Assembly (NCBI RefSeq): GCF_000423665.1 | Contig: NZ_AUIK01000008.1 | Span: 248,001 to 312,000, forward strand | DNA length: 64,000 nt | Origin: Solirubrobacter soli DSM 22325 | GTDB taxonomy: Bacteria > Actinomycetota > Thermoleophilia > Solirubrobacterales > Solirubrobacteraceae | Reading direction: 5' to 3' | Part shown: piece after piece, positions 16,656 to 25,158 of the stretch | Layout of the letters: each line of letters opens with the position of its first letter | How positions within the stretch are numbered: position 1 is the stretch's first letter | Translations under genes and position numbers: made by a program | Notes under the pieces: model-generated | Database searches by the model: none | What the model saw: the letters and a program-made list of their open reading frames with translations, nothing else | What the model was told of the DNA's origin: nothing

Positions 16656-17574
16656 CGGCGCGGCGCGGCCCGAGCTCGACACCCATCCCGCCTGGCGCGC
16701 CGCGAAGTGCTCGATCCTCGGCGCCTCGCACCGGCGCTCGGGCAAGCCCAACCAGGACGCCTGCCTGGTCTACCAGCCGACGGAGACCGAGACCATCGTG
16801 GCGATCGCGGACGGTCACGGCAGCGCGGAGTACACGCGCAGCCGCAACGGCGCGGAGATCGCCTGCCACGTCGCGCGCTCGGCCGGGATGCACGTGCTCG
16901 ACCAGATGCGCGACGCCGGCACGCGGACCCGGGTGCGGGAGCTCCGCTACGAGGCGGAGGAGCAGCTCCGGCGGCACGTCGTCCGCCAGTGGCGCGAGCA
17001 GGTCAGCGCGCACATCCGGCGCTCGACCGCGGCGACGGTGGCCGCGGTCCCGATCACCGAGCACGGCGAGGCGCGCGCGGCCGCGTTCGAGCTGTCCGAG
17101 GAGCAGTTCGAGCGCCACCTGCGCAAGTACGGCACGACGCTGGCGTTCGTGCTGGTCGCCGACGGCTGGTCGCTCTACTTCCAGCTCGGCGACGGCGACA
17201 TCGTGCTCATCGACGATCGCGGCGAGGTGCGCTTCCCGCTCCCCGTCGATCCGCTGCTGGTCGGCACCACGACGACGTCGCTCGTGATGCCCGACGCGTG
17301 GCGGCATGCGCGCGTCGTCGTCGTTCCCTCCGAGCAGTACACGCCGCGGCTGGTGATCGCCGCGACCGACGGACTGGCCAGCTCGTTCGAGGAGCGCTCC
17401 GGCATGGAGGAGTTCGTGCGCGCCGTCGGCCAACTCGTGACCACGTCGAGCGTGGAGGCGGTCGAGCAACGCCTCAGGACCGTCCTGAGCCGCTACAGCG
17501 CCCAGGGCTCGGGCGATGACGTGACCGTGGTCGCCGCATGGCTGTCCCGGCACGGGAAGGAGTGGGTTCCGTGA
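16645..17574 (+). CDS. PP2C-type protein phosphatase, second triad
   Basis: A 309-residue PP2C phosphatase-like protein with QDACLVYQ (Asp38), VAIADGHGSAEY (Asp56, Gly57) and SGDDVTVVAAW at the C-terminus. The DGHG loop is the classical one, unlike the DGAG of the other triad. A charged helical insert (about residues 90-150) follows the first metal site. The gene overlaps vWA upstream by 11 bp and kinase downstream as GTGA. It should oppose the neighbouring kinase. Confidence 0.85.
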   Translation: MSGDGAARPELDTHPAWRAAKCSILGASHRRSGKPNQDACLVYQPTETETIVAIADGHGSAEYTRSRNGAEIACHVARSAGMHVLDQMRDAGTRTRVRELRYEAEEQLRRHVVRQWREQVSAHIRRSTAATVAAVPITEHGEARAAAFELSEEQFERHLRKYGTTLAFVLVADGWSLYFQLGDGDIVLIDDRGEVRFPLPVDPLLVGTTTTSLVMPDAWRHARVVVVPSEQYTPRLVIAATDGLASSFEERSGMEEFVRAVGQLVTTSSVEAVEQRLRTVLSRYSAQGSGDDVTVVAAWLSRHGKEWVP

Positions 17575-18893
17575 CCCGTCAGAAGGTGGACGACATCAGC
17601 CTCTACACCCACGGCGAGCGGCGCGAGGTGCGCGTCCTGCGCCAGCTCGGCGCCGGTGGGCAGGGCGAGGTGTGGGAGGCGACGATCGACGGCCGGCCGG
17701 CCGCGCTGAAGTGGTACTTCTCGGTCTGGAGCTCGCTGGCGCAGTGGGATGCGCTGCTGGAGCTCGTCCACCGCGGACCGCCCGACGAGCGGTTCCTGTG
17801 GCCGGAGGCGCTCGCGACGGCCACCGGAGCCGCGCCCGCCACCGACGGCGAGCCGTTCGGCTATCTGATGCCGTTGCGAGAACCGCGCTTCCACGGACTG
17901 TCGGAGGTCCTGACGCGGGCCGTCAAGCCGGGCCTGACCCAGCTCGCCATCGCCGCGTTCCAGCTCGCGGACAGCTACCGCCGGCTGCACGGCGCCGGTC
18001 TGGCGTACCGCGACATCTCCTCCGGCAACGCGTTCCTGGACCCGCGGACCGGGGACGTCGCGATCTGTGACAACGACAACGTCTCGGTCGACGGCAAGCC
18101 GTCGATGGTGTTCGGCACCCCGCGGTTCATCGCGCCCGAGATCCTCCTGCGCGAGGCCGGGCCGAGCCGGTACAGCGACCTCTGGTCCCTCGCCGTGCTG
18201 CTCTTCCACCTGTTCTTCAACCACCACCCGCTCGAAGGGCGCCTCGAACGCGGCATCCACTGCCTCGACTCAGCCGCCATGTTCAGGCTGTTCGCCGAGG
18301 ATCCGATCTTCATCTTCCACCCCGACGACACGCGCAATCGGCCGGTGCCGGGGGAGCAGGACGCCGCGATCCGGCTCTGGGAGATCTATCCGGCGTCGCT
18401 GCGGGAGCTGTTCACGCAAGCGTTCACCGAGGGTGTGCGCGACCCCACGGCGCGGGTGGGCGAGGGCGAGTGGCAGCTCGCGCTGGCGAGCCTGCGCGAC
18501 GCGATCTTCCCGTGCCCGGACTGCGGGCGCTCGAACGTCTACGACACGGAGGGAACGCTGGGCCGCTGCTACGTGTGCGGCAGCCGGCTCGACCCCCCGC
18601 CGCGGATGCTGTTGACGGCGCCCGGCAGCCGCTCGCTGTTCCTGCTCACCCCGGACGCGAAGCTCTATCCGCACCACTTCGGCCGCCGGTACGACTACTC
18701 GGAGGTCGTGGCCGCCGTGGCGGAGCACCCTCGGCGTCCCGGCCTGTGGGGTCTCGAGAACCGGACCGACGCGCGCTGGACGTTCGTCGGCGCGGACGGG
18801 GACGAACAACTGGTGGGCCCGGGGGAGACGATGCGGCTCGTCGCCGGGCGGACCGCGTGCTTCGGCTCCGTGCGAGGTGAGATCGTCGCCTGA
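17571..18893 (+). CDS. Atypical protein kinase with zinc ribbon, second triad
   Basis: A 440-residue protein starting at GTG 17571, overlapping the phosphatase stop. It has LGAGGQGEVWEA as glycine loop, Lys47 in AALKWYF, YRDISSGN with Asp148 and Asn153, and DND at 167-169 in place of DFG. This is the same DxD pattern as the kinase at 11978. A zinc ribbon follows (Cys315, Cys318, Cys333, Cys336), then a C-terminal beta-rich region of about 95 residues. No membrane helix is present, unlike the first kinase. It matches the YegI-like kinase with C-terminal zinc ribbon known from TerY-P triads. Confidence 0.83.
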   Translation: MTRQKVDDISLYTHGERREVRVLRQLGAGGQGEVWEATIDGRPAALKWYFSVWSSLAQWDALLELVHRGPPDERFLWPEALATATGAAPATDGEPFGYLMPLREPRFHGLSEVLTRAVKPGLTQLAIAAFQLADSYRRLHGAGLAYRDISSGNAFLDPRTGDVAICDNDNVSVDGKPSMVFGTPRFIAPEILLREAGPSRYSDLWSLAVLLFHLFFNHHPLEGRLERGIHCLDSAAMFRLFAEDPIFIFHPDDTRNRPVPGEQDAAIRLWEIYPASLRELFTQAFTEGVRDPTARVGEGEWQLALASLRDAIFPCPDCGRSNVYDTEGTLGRCYVCGSRLDPPPRMLLTAPGSRSLFLLTPDAKLYPHHFGRRYDYSEVVAAVAEHPRRPGLWGLENRTDARWTFVGADGDEQLVGPGETMRLVAGRTACFGSVRGEIVA

Positions 18894-19650
18894 CGCCGAT
18901 CCGTTCTGGGAGATCCTGCGCGAGGTCGTCCGCGCGGAGGGCGCAGCGATCCACGAGGAGCCGCGCCGGCTGGAGGCGCTCCTGGCCGACCACACGCAGG
19001 GAGCCGGCGTGCGGGAGATCCTGTGGGTGACGGTGGCCGCGCGCCACCGCGTCGCCCACGACCTCGCGCACGCCACGAGGACGGCCGAGCAGACGGACCG
19101 GCTCGTGACGCGGATGTGCGATCTCGGGTTCACGCGTGAGGCGGCGGCGTTCGCCGTCGGCGCCTGGACGTTCGCGCTCGGTGCGCGCGGCGCTGTCCGG
19201 GCCGAGCCGGCGCCGGCCTTCCTCGAGCGCGACGGCGGCCGTCCGGGAACCGATTCGGTCCGCGAGGAGATCCGGCGGTTCGGCGCGGACCTCGGCGTCG
19301 CCGCCTGCGACCTGTTGGCCGAGCTGCTCGAGAGCGGCGAGGACTGGCGCTATCTGGGTCGCTGCCGCCCGCCCGGCGGGCAGCGCCCGGACGGCGTGCT
19401 GATGCTGACCGACAAGCGGGTGATGTGGACGCACGAGCTGGCCGGCGAGCTGCGCGCCGACGAGCGTTCCGCCGACGAGATCGAACGCGTCGGCTGGACC
19501 GAGGAAGGCTCGCCGATGATCATCCTGCACCTCGGGCGCACCTCGCTGCGCTTCACCGACCTGGAGGCCGGCACGGCGTCACGCGTGGCCGAGCTCGTGG
19601 CGCACCGGGCCGCGGCCGACCTCACAGGGGCCGGCCCGCAAACCGGCTGA
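18877..19650 (+). CDS. Helical + PH-like domain protein attached to the second triad
   Basis: A 257-residue cytosolic protein overlapping the kinase gene by 17 bp. The N-terminal half is helical: PRRLEALLADHTQGAGVREIL, then VTRMCDLGFTREAAAFAVGAWTFALG. This is a pattern I know from proteins near vWA and NTPase signalling systems. The C-terminal part, GVLMLTDKRVMWTH and MIILHLGRTSLRFTDL, looks like a bacterial PH-like domain. A similar piece (VVLLVTNRRVLWVEE) ends the Ser/Thr kinase at 20046. It may act as effector or docking protein of the triad. The start is GTG 18877. The 3' end overlaps the convergent YbjN-like gene by 29 bp. Confidence 0.6.
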   Translation: MRSSPDADPFWEILREVVRAEGAAIHEEPRRLEALLADHTQGAGVREILWVTVAARHRVAHDLAHATRTAEQTDRLVTRMCDLGFTREAAAFAVGAWTFALGARGAVRAEPAPAFLERDGGRPGTDSVREEIRRFGADLGVAACDLLAELLESGEDWRYLGRCRPPGGQRPDGVLMLTDKRVMWTHELAGELRADERSADEIERVGWTEEGSPMIILHLGRTSLRFTDLEAGTASRVAELVAHRAAADLTGAGPQTG

Positions 19651-20056
19651 GGATCCGGTCCCGGGCGCGCGCGCCGCCGAGCTGGACCGCGTAGACCGCG
19701 TCGCGCAGCTCGCCGCTGTCGAGCTCGGCCCCGCCGAGCACGTACTGGAACATCACGTCGCCGTCGGGGTCCACGGCGAGCGCGCCGAGCCGCGGGGCGC
19801 AGTTGCGCTCGAGCAGGTAGAGCAGCAGCTCGGCGCTCAACGTCTCGGGCCGCACGATCCAGGCACGCACGATGATCATCGCGTCGTCGTCGCCCCAGCC
19901 GGTCACGATCACGTGCACGGCCATGTCGCGCGCGAGCGCGAGCGAGAACATCGTGTGCTCGCTGCGCTTGTGGTACGGCAGGTCGAGCGCGACCAGGTAG
20001 TCCTCGACGACCTGGTAGATCTCCTCGTGGGCGGGCGTGTCGAACTCAGGCGGCAT
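19622..20056 (-). CDS. YbjN / type III secretion chaperone-like fold protein
   Basis: A 144-residue acidic cytosolic protein. The alternation of one helix, a beta-meander (DMAVHVIVTGWGDDDAMIIVRAWIV), helix (AELLLYLLERNCAPRLGALAVDPDGDVMFQYVL) and a final helix is that of YbjN-like domains, which share the CesT chaperone fold and often accompany signalling or AAA proteins. Its start overlaps the end of the Ser/Thr kinase gene by 11 bp, so both are co-transcribed. A chaperone or adaptor role for the kinase is inference. Confidence 0.6.
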   Translation of the reverse strand: MPPEFDTPAHEEIYQVVEDYLVALDLPYHKRSEHTMFSLALARDMAVHVIVTGWGDDDAMIIVRAWIVRPETLSAELLLYLLERNCAPRLGALAVDPDGDVMFQYVLGGAELDSGELRDAVYAVQLGGARARDRILSRFAGRPL

Positions 20057-21443
20057 CGATCAGCTCCCTCGCTGCTCGCGCGACGCCGGCGAACGCGTCG
20101 CGCCGCCACGCGTGAAAGGCGTGGCGTCCGGAGCCGTGCGTGGTCAGGGTCAAGGTGCTCCCGGCGCGCACCGCGGCGAGGTCCGCCGCGTCGATGGTCC
20201 CGGTGGGCGACTCCGCGCCCTCCTCGACCCAGAGCACGCGACGGTTGGTCACCAGCAGCACGACGTCCGTCGCCCGGTCGCCGCGCACCGCGCACACGGC
20301 GATCGCGGTGGGGCGCTCACCCTGGCTCATGCTGCCGGCCACGTTCGCGCAGCGCCGCTGGGACACGCCCGCGGCGCGCGCGATGCGGACGAGTCGCGCG
20401 TGCGCGCGATGGCGGTCGCGCTCGATCGCCCGCCGTCTGTCCCGCTGGCGGGACCGTTCGCGGGCGGCGGCGCTCTTCGCGTCAGGCAGCGCGCCGGTCA
20501 CCAGGCGCAGCCCCGGCGCCGTCTCGAGCTTGGCCGCCTGCTCGGGCGACGTTCCGTCCGCGGCCGCCGCGCGGCCGACCCCGACGCCGCCGACGGCGCG
20601 GAACTCGGTGCGCGCCTGGATGGCCGCGATCGCGGCCCGGGCGAAGTCCCCCGCGGACGGGAAGCGCTTGGACCGCTCCTTGCTCATCGCGCGCACGACG
20701 ACGTCATCGAGGAGCACGGGCGTGTCGGGAACGCTCTCGCTGACCCGCGGCGCCGGCTCGGTCATGTGCGCGAGCGCCATCTCCAGCGGGGTCCCGCCGA
20801 ACGGCCTGCGAGCTGTGACGGTCTCGAACAGCAGGCATCCGAGCGCGTAGACGTCGGTCCGCGCGTCGACGCCGACGCCCGCGATCTGCTCGGGCGCGGC
20901 GTACGGCAGCGTCCCGACGAAGTTGCCCTGGGTGGTCGACCCATCGGCGGACGACACCTTCGCGAGGCCGAAGTCGGTCAGGACCGCCTCATGGCGATCG
21001 CCGCCAGGACGCATGAGGACGTTCTGCGGCTTCACGTCGCGATGCACGATCCCGCTGCCGTGCGCGAGGTCGAGCGCCTGAGCGACGTCGGACACCAGCT
21101 CGACGGCGAGGGGCGCCGGCAACGCTCCCTCGCGCAGCAGCATGCCGAGGTCGGGACCGTCGATGAGCTCCATGCTCAGGTACAGGACTCCGCCGTCCTC
21201 CCCCGTGTCCCAGATCCGGATGATGTTCGAGTGCGCCAGCCTGGCGATCGTGCTGGCCTCCTGCCGGAAGCGGCGGCGATAGCGCTCGTCATCGGCGTGC
21301 TGCGGGTCGACGACCTTCAAGGCGACGGTCCGGGCGCGCGCGACGTCGGTCGCGCGGTAGACCACCCCCATCCCCCCGTTGCCGAGCAGCGAGTCGATGC
21401 GGTATCCACCCAGCATCGAGCCGATCGCGATCTCGCCACTCAT
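20046..21443 (-). CDS. Canonical Ser/Thr protein kinase with C-terminal PH-like domain
   Basis: A 465-residue PknB-family kinase. It has LGNGGMGVVYRA, Lys43 in ALKVV, HRDVKPQN with Asp136, DFG at 157-159, and GTLPYAAPEQ, so it should be active. After the kinase domain (about 14-270) there is no transmembrane helix or PASTA domain. A highly charged helical stretch (about 325-365, RERSRQRDRRRAIERDRHRAHARL) leads to a PH-like end: AVCAVRGDRATDVVLLVTNRRVLW. A similar end is found in the protein encoded at 18877. The gene may belong to the same signalling network as the triads. Confidence 0.88.
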   Translation of the reverse strand: MSGEIAIGSMLGGYRIDSLLGNGGMGVVYRATDVARARTVALKVVDPQHADDERYRRRFRQEASTIARLAHSNIIRIWDTGEDGGVLYLSMELIDGPDLGMLLREGALPAPLAVELVSDVAQALDLAHGSGIVHRDVKPQNVLMRPGGDRHEAVLTDFGLAKVSSADGSTTQGNFVGTLPYAAPEQIAGVGVDARTDVYALGCLLFETVTARRPFGGTPLEMALAHMTEPAPRVSESVPDTPVLLDDVVVRAMSKERSKRFPSAGDFARAAIAAIQARTEFRAVGGVGVGRAAAADGTSPEQAAKLETAPGLRLVTGALPDAKSAAARERSRQRDRRRAIERDRHRAHARLVRIARAAGVSQRRCANVAGSMSQGERPTAIAVCAVRGDRATDVVLLVTNRRVLWVEEGAESPTGTIDAADLAAVRAGSTLTLTTHGSGRHAFHAWRRDAFAGVARAARELIDAA

Positions 21444-21515
21444 GGCGCAATGCTACGTGGATCGTGAGCGTTTGACCTACCCGATCCGGACGCGGCCAGG
21501 TTTATCGTCCCGCAC

Positions 21516-22745
21516 ATGCCTGACTTCGACTGGGAGCGGCCGCTCCGAGACCTGCACGAGCTGCGGGAGCTGACCGGCGGGCCGGACGGGTCGCGCCGGC
21601 TGGCGTGGAGCGAGGACTGGCGCGGCGCGCGCGAATGGCTGCTCGGCAAGCTGGCCGAGACCGACGCGACCGTCGAGCGCGACATCGCGGGGAACCTGTG
21701 GGCGACGATCCCGGGTGAGAGCGACAAGATCGTCGTGGTCGGCTCGCACATCGACGCGGTGCCGCACGGCGGGTGGCTCGACGGCTGCCTGGGCGTGATG
21801 GCGGCGGTCGAGGTGCTGCGCGGCCACAAGGGCGAGACGCCCGCGGTGACGCTGAAGCTGGTCGACTGGGCCGACGAGGAGGGCGCGCGGTTCGGCCGTT
21901 CGCTGCTGGGCTCGAGCGCCGCGGCTGGGACCTTGGACCCCGACGCGGTCCGCCACCTCAAGGACAACCAGGGCGTGGCCTTGCCGGACGCGCTGAAGGA
22001 GAACGACGTCGACCTGGACACGATGGGCCAGGCCGAACTGCCGGAGATCGCCGCCTACCTCGAGCTGCACATCGAGCAGGGCCCGCGCCTGGAGGAGGCC
22101 GGCAAGCCCGCCGCGGCGGTGATCGGCTGCTTCGGCGTCGAGCGCCACGCCATCCGGTTCACCGGCAAGTCCAGCCACGCGGGCTCGACGCCGATGAACC
22201 TGCGCCGCGACGCGTTCCTCGCGGCCGGTCGCTTCGGCCTTGCGGCGCGGGAATCGGCCATCGCCCGCGGCGGCGTGGCGACGATCGGCACCGTCACCGC
22301 CGAGCCCGGCATCCCGACGATCATCAACCAGGTGTGCGAGGTCACGCTCGACCAGCGCGCCTTCAAGCCCGAACAGCTGCGCGACATGCTCGCGGATGTG
22401 AAGGAGGCCGCGTCGAAGATCGCGTCCGAGGAAGGCTGCGAGGTCGAGTGGACGCGAATCTGGCAGATCGACCCGATCCCGTTCGACGCGCAGTTGGTCG
22501 ACCTCGCCGCGCAGGCCGTGGGCGAGATCACCGGCGACGAGGATCCGCCGCGGCTGCCGTCCGGCGCGCTGCACGACGCCGCCGAGGTCGCCCGCCGCTA
22601 CCCGACGGTGATGGTCTTTTCGAGCTCGACCGACGGCGTCAGCCACAACCCGAGCGAGGACACGCCGGAGGACGACCTGCGCGTCGCCCTCCGCGCCTAT
22701 GGCCGGCTCTACGAGTTGACCGCGGGGATGATCTCCGCGCCGTAG
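21516..22745 (+). CDS. M20-family Zn hydrolase (N-carbamoyl-amino-acid / allantoate amidohydrolase-like)
   Basis: A 409-residue dinuclear-zinc amidohydrolase. Metal ligands lie in VVGSHIDAVPHGGWLDGCLGV (His and Asp), DWADEEGARFG (Glu-Glu) and LELHIEQGPRLE (His). The lid domain carries FTGKSSHAGSTPMNLRRDA, and the last ligand His is in LPSGALHDAAEV. Family members cleave N-carbamoyl groups from beta-alanine, L-amino acids or allantoate. With a dihydropyrimidinase two genes on, a beta-ureidopropionase or carbamoyl-amino-acid hydrolase role is most likely. TATCGT lies 7 nt before the ATG, so the mRNA may be leaderless. The 3' end overlaps the convergent LLM gene by 37 bp. Confidence 0.85.
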   Translation: MPDFDWERPLRDLHELRELTGGPDGSRRLAWSEDWRGAREWLLGKLAETDATVERDIAGNLWATIPGESDKIVVVGSHIDAVPHGGWLDGCLGVMAAVEVLRGHKGETPAVTLKLVDWADEEGARFGRSLLGSSAAAGTLDPDAVRHLKDNQGVALPDALKENDVDLDTMGQAELPEIAAYLELHIEQGPRLEEAGKPAAAVIGCFGVERHAIRFTGKSSHAGSTPMNLRRDAFLAAGRFGLAARESAIARGGVATIGTVTAEPGIPTIINQVCEVTLDQRAFKPEQLRDMLADVKEAASKIASEEGCEVEWTRIWQIDPIPFDAQLVDLAAQAVGEITGDEDPPRLPSGALHDAAEVARRYPTVMVFSSSTDGVSHNPSEDTPEDDLRVALRAYGRLYELTAGMISAP

Positions 22746-23710
22746 GCCTCGAGGGTCTCGTCCTGGCCCTCGGTCATCAGGTAGACGATCCACTCGTCCA
22801 CACCGATCGCCTCCAGGCCGCGCAGCTTCTCCACACACTGCGCGGCCGAGCCGATCACGCAGAAGCGGTCGCAGATCTCGTCCGGGACGAACGACCCATG
22901 GGCGGCGCCGACCCGCGAGTGGTCCTTGTAGTCGTAGGCGTCGCGGTTGCGGATGTAGTCGGTCAGCTCATGCGGGATGTCCGACGTCTCGCCGTGGACG
23001 CGGATGATGTCGGCGACGTGGTTGCCGACCATCGCCGGGAACCAGCGCACCTCGTCGCGCGCCTGCTGGAGGTCGTCGCTCACCTTCGACGGTGCGCACA
23101 CCAGGCACTTCAGCGCCGCGGGATCGCGCCCCGCCTCCTCGGCCGCCTTGCGGGCCGTGGCCATCGTCCACTCGATGATCGTGGGGTCGGCGAGCTGGAT
23201 GATCACGCCGTCGCCGACACGCCCCGCGACGCCCAGCGCGCGAGGCCCGTACGCGGCCACATAGAGCGGGATCTCCGGCTTGTCCTGCGCCCACTTGAGC
23301 TGGATCTCGGTGCCCTCGTACTCGACCGGCTGCCCGTTCATGAAGGCCTTGATCATCTTCAGGCGCCGCTCGAACTCGGCGATCTTCGTCGGCTGGCGGC
23401 CCATCACGCGCACGGCGCTGTCGCCACGCCCCATCCCCATGACCATCCGGCCGCCGGAGATGTCCTGGAGGGTCGCGTGGGCGGACGCGGTGACCGGGGG
23501 CTCGCGGGTGACCGGGTTGGTCACGCACATGCCGATCCGCATCGTGGTCGTCTCGCGCGCGAGCAGCGTGATCAGCGGGTACGGCTCCTGCCAGAGGATC
23601 GGGGAGTCGTAGGTCCAGCCGGAGTTGAAGCCGAGGGACTCGGCCTTGACGATCAGCTCCACCAACCGCTGATACGGCGGGTCGGGGAGGACGGTGACCC
23701 CGAATTGCAT
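22709..23710 (-). CDS. LLM-class F420-dependent oxidoreductase (TIGR03842-like)
   Basis: A 333-residue luciferase-like TIM barrel. Features are FGVTVLPDPPYQRLVELIVKAESLGF, WQEPYPLITLLARETTTMRIGMCVTNPVTREP, ISGGRMVMGMGRGDS and VAAYGPRALGVAGRVGDGVI. These match the TIGR03842 group of F420-dependent enzymes, which is often found beside dihydropyrimidinase. It would need coenzyme F420, in line with an actinobacterial host. The reaction is unknown; reduction of uracil or another cyclic ureide upstream of hydrolysis is a reasonable guess. The ATG overlaps the dihydropyrimidinase stop (TAATG). Confidence 0.85.
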   Translation of the reverse strand: MQFGVTVLPDPPYQRLVELIVKAESLGFNSGWTYDSPILWQEPYPLITLLARETTTMRIGMCVTNPVTREPPVTASAHATLQDISGGRMVMGMGRGDSAVRVMGRQPTKIAEFERRLKMIKAFMNGQPVEYEGTEIQLKWAQDKPEIPLYVAAYGPRALGVAGRVGDGVIIQLADPTIIEWTMATARKAAEEAGRDPAALKCLVCAPSKVSDDLQQARDEVRWFPAMVGNHVADIIRVHGETSDIPHELTDYIRNRDAYDYKDHSRVGAAHGSFVPDEICDRFCVIGSAAQCVEKLRGLEAIGVDEWIVYLMTEGQDETLEAYGAEIIPAVNS

Positions 23711-25095
23711 TACGCGTTCGGGAGGGCCGGCTCGAAGATCGAGCGCTTGACGAAACGGCCGTGGCCCGGCTCGGAGATCGACTTGCCCTCCTGGGCGACC
23801 GTGGTCCCGCGCGAGAGCACGAAGCGCGGCTGCCCTTGGACCTCCCAGCCCTCGAACGGGTCGTAGTCGACGTCCATCTGGTGCGTGGCGGCGCTGATCG
23901 TGTGCTTGACCTCAGGGTCGAACACGACGACGTCGGCGTCGAAGCCGGGGGCGAGCGCTCCCTTCTTGTCGAGCCCGAAGATCCGCGCCGGCCCCCAGGA
24001 GCCGTGGCGCACGAGGTCGATCACCGACATGTGGCCCGGGCGGACGGACCGGTCATACAGCAGCGTCAGCCGGTGCTCGATCGCGGGCAGCCCGTTCGGG
24101 ATCTTGGTGAAGTCCCCGAGCCCGAGCTCCTTCTGCTCTTTGTAGTTGAACGGGCAGTGGTCGGTCGAGACGCCCTGCAGCGCGCCCTGGCGCAGCGCCT
24201 GGTAGAGCACGGCCTGGTGGCGCTCCTCGCGCAGCGGCGGCGAGCAGACGTACTTCGCGCCCTCGAAGCCCGGGCGAGCGAGGTCGTCGACGGTCAGGTA
24301 GAGGTACTGGATGCACGTCTCACCAAAAATCGGTAGACCGCGGTCGCGCGCGGCGCGGATCTCGGTCACCGCCTCCTCGCAGGTGACGTGCACGACGAAC
24401 AGCGGGCGCTTGGTCCACTCCGCGAGCCGGATCGCGCGCCCGGTCGCCTCCCCCTCCACCTCGGGCGGGCGCGACCACGCGTGGTACTTGGGGTCGGTGT
24501 TCCCCGCCTCCATCGCTTCCTTCTGGTAGCGGACCACGGCGTCGCCGTTCTCGCAGTGGACCATGACCAGGCCGCCGGTCTTGCCCGTCTGCTCGAGCAC
24601 CGCCAGGAACTGCTCGTCGTCGACCATCAGCGCGCCCTTGTAGGCCATGAAGACCTTGAACGAGGTCACGCCGTCGGCGACGCACTGCCCCATCTCCTCC
24701 ACGACCTCGGGGCGCGCGTCGGTGATCGCGCAGTGGAAGCCGTAGTCGATGTGCGCCTGCCCGTCTGCGCGCCCGTGCCACTCGGCGAGCGCGTCCTTGA
24801 GCGAGCCGCCCACGTACTGGATGCAGAAGTCGACGATCGCCGTCGTCCCGCCCGCCGCGGCCGACGCCGTGCCGGTGTTGTAGTCCTCGCAGCTCCAGGT
24901 GCCGCCGAACGGCATCGAGAGGTGGGTGTGGTTGTCGACCAGGCCCGGCAACACGAGGCAGCCGGAAGCGTCGATCTCCTCGTCGGCCGACAGGCCGGTG
25001 CCGATGGCGACGATGGACTCGCCCTCGATCAGCACGTCTGCGTCGAACGCGTCGGTGGCGGTGACGACCCGCCCACCCCGGATGAGACGGCTCAT
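23710..25095 (-). CDS. Dihydropyrimidinase / D-hydantoinase
   Basis: A 461-residue cyclic amidohydrolase that opens dihydrouracil, dihydrothymine or hydantoins to N-carbamoyl acids. Zinc ligands His56 and His58 are in DNHTHLSMPFGG. Lys147 in SFKVFMAYKG is the expected carboxylated lysine. His residues in VMVHCENGD and VVHVTCEEA and the Asp in STDHCPFNYKEQ complete the site. The start is ATG 25095; the open frame extending far upstream is antisense to the next gene. TAGGGT lies 7 nt before the ATG, so the message may be leaderless. It forms one operon with the LLM oxidoreductase. Confidence 0.93.
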   Translation of the reverse strand: MSRLIRGGRVVTATDAFDADVLIEGESIVAIGTGLSADEEIDASGCLVLPGLVDNHTHLSMPFGGTWSCEDYNTGTASAAAGGTTAIVDFCIQYVGGSLKDALAEWHGRADGQAHIDYGFHCAITDARPEVVEEMGQCVADGVTSFKVFMAYKGALMVDDEQFLAVLEQTGKTGGLVMVHCENGDAVVRYQKEAMEAGNTDPKYHAWSRPPEVEGEATGRAIRLAEWTKRPLFVVHVTCEEAVTEIRAARDRGLPIFGETCIQYLYLTVDDLARPGFEGAKYVCSPPLREERHQAVLYQALRQGALQGVSTDHCPFNYKEQKELGLGDFTKIPNGLPAIEHRLTLLYDRSVRPGHMSVIDLVRHGSWGPARIFGLDKKGALAPGFDADVVVFDPEVKHTISAATHQMDVDYDPFEGWEVQGQPRFVLSRGTTVAQEGKSISEPGHGRFVKRSIFEPALPNA

Positions 25096-25158
25096 CTTCG
25101 GAACCCTAGTGAAACTGGCCATTCGGGTGAGCCTGCAGCCGGTATAACCCTCGCGGTC

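Noticed and set aside
11978-19650. Phage-defence island or tellurite-resistance cluster
   Set aside because: vWA, PP2C and kinase are present, but no TerB/C/D/Z, nuclease or helicase gene is seen, so only the signalling triads can be claimed.
24388-25158. Long upstream extension of the secreted repeat protein
   Set aside because: It runs antisense through dihydropyrimidinase; the signal peptide at 25159 gives the real start.
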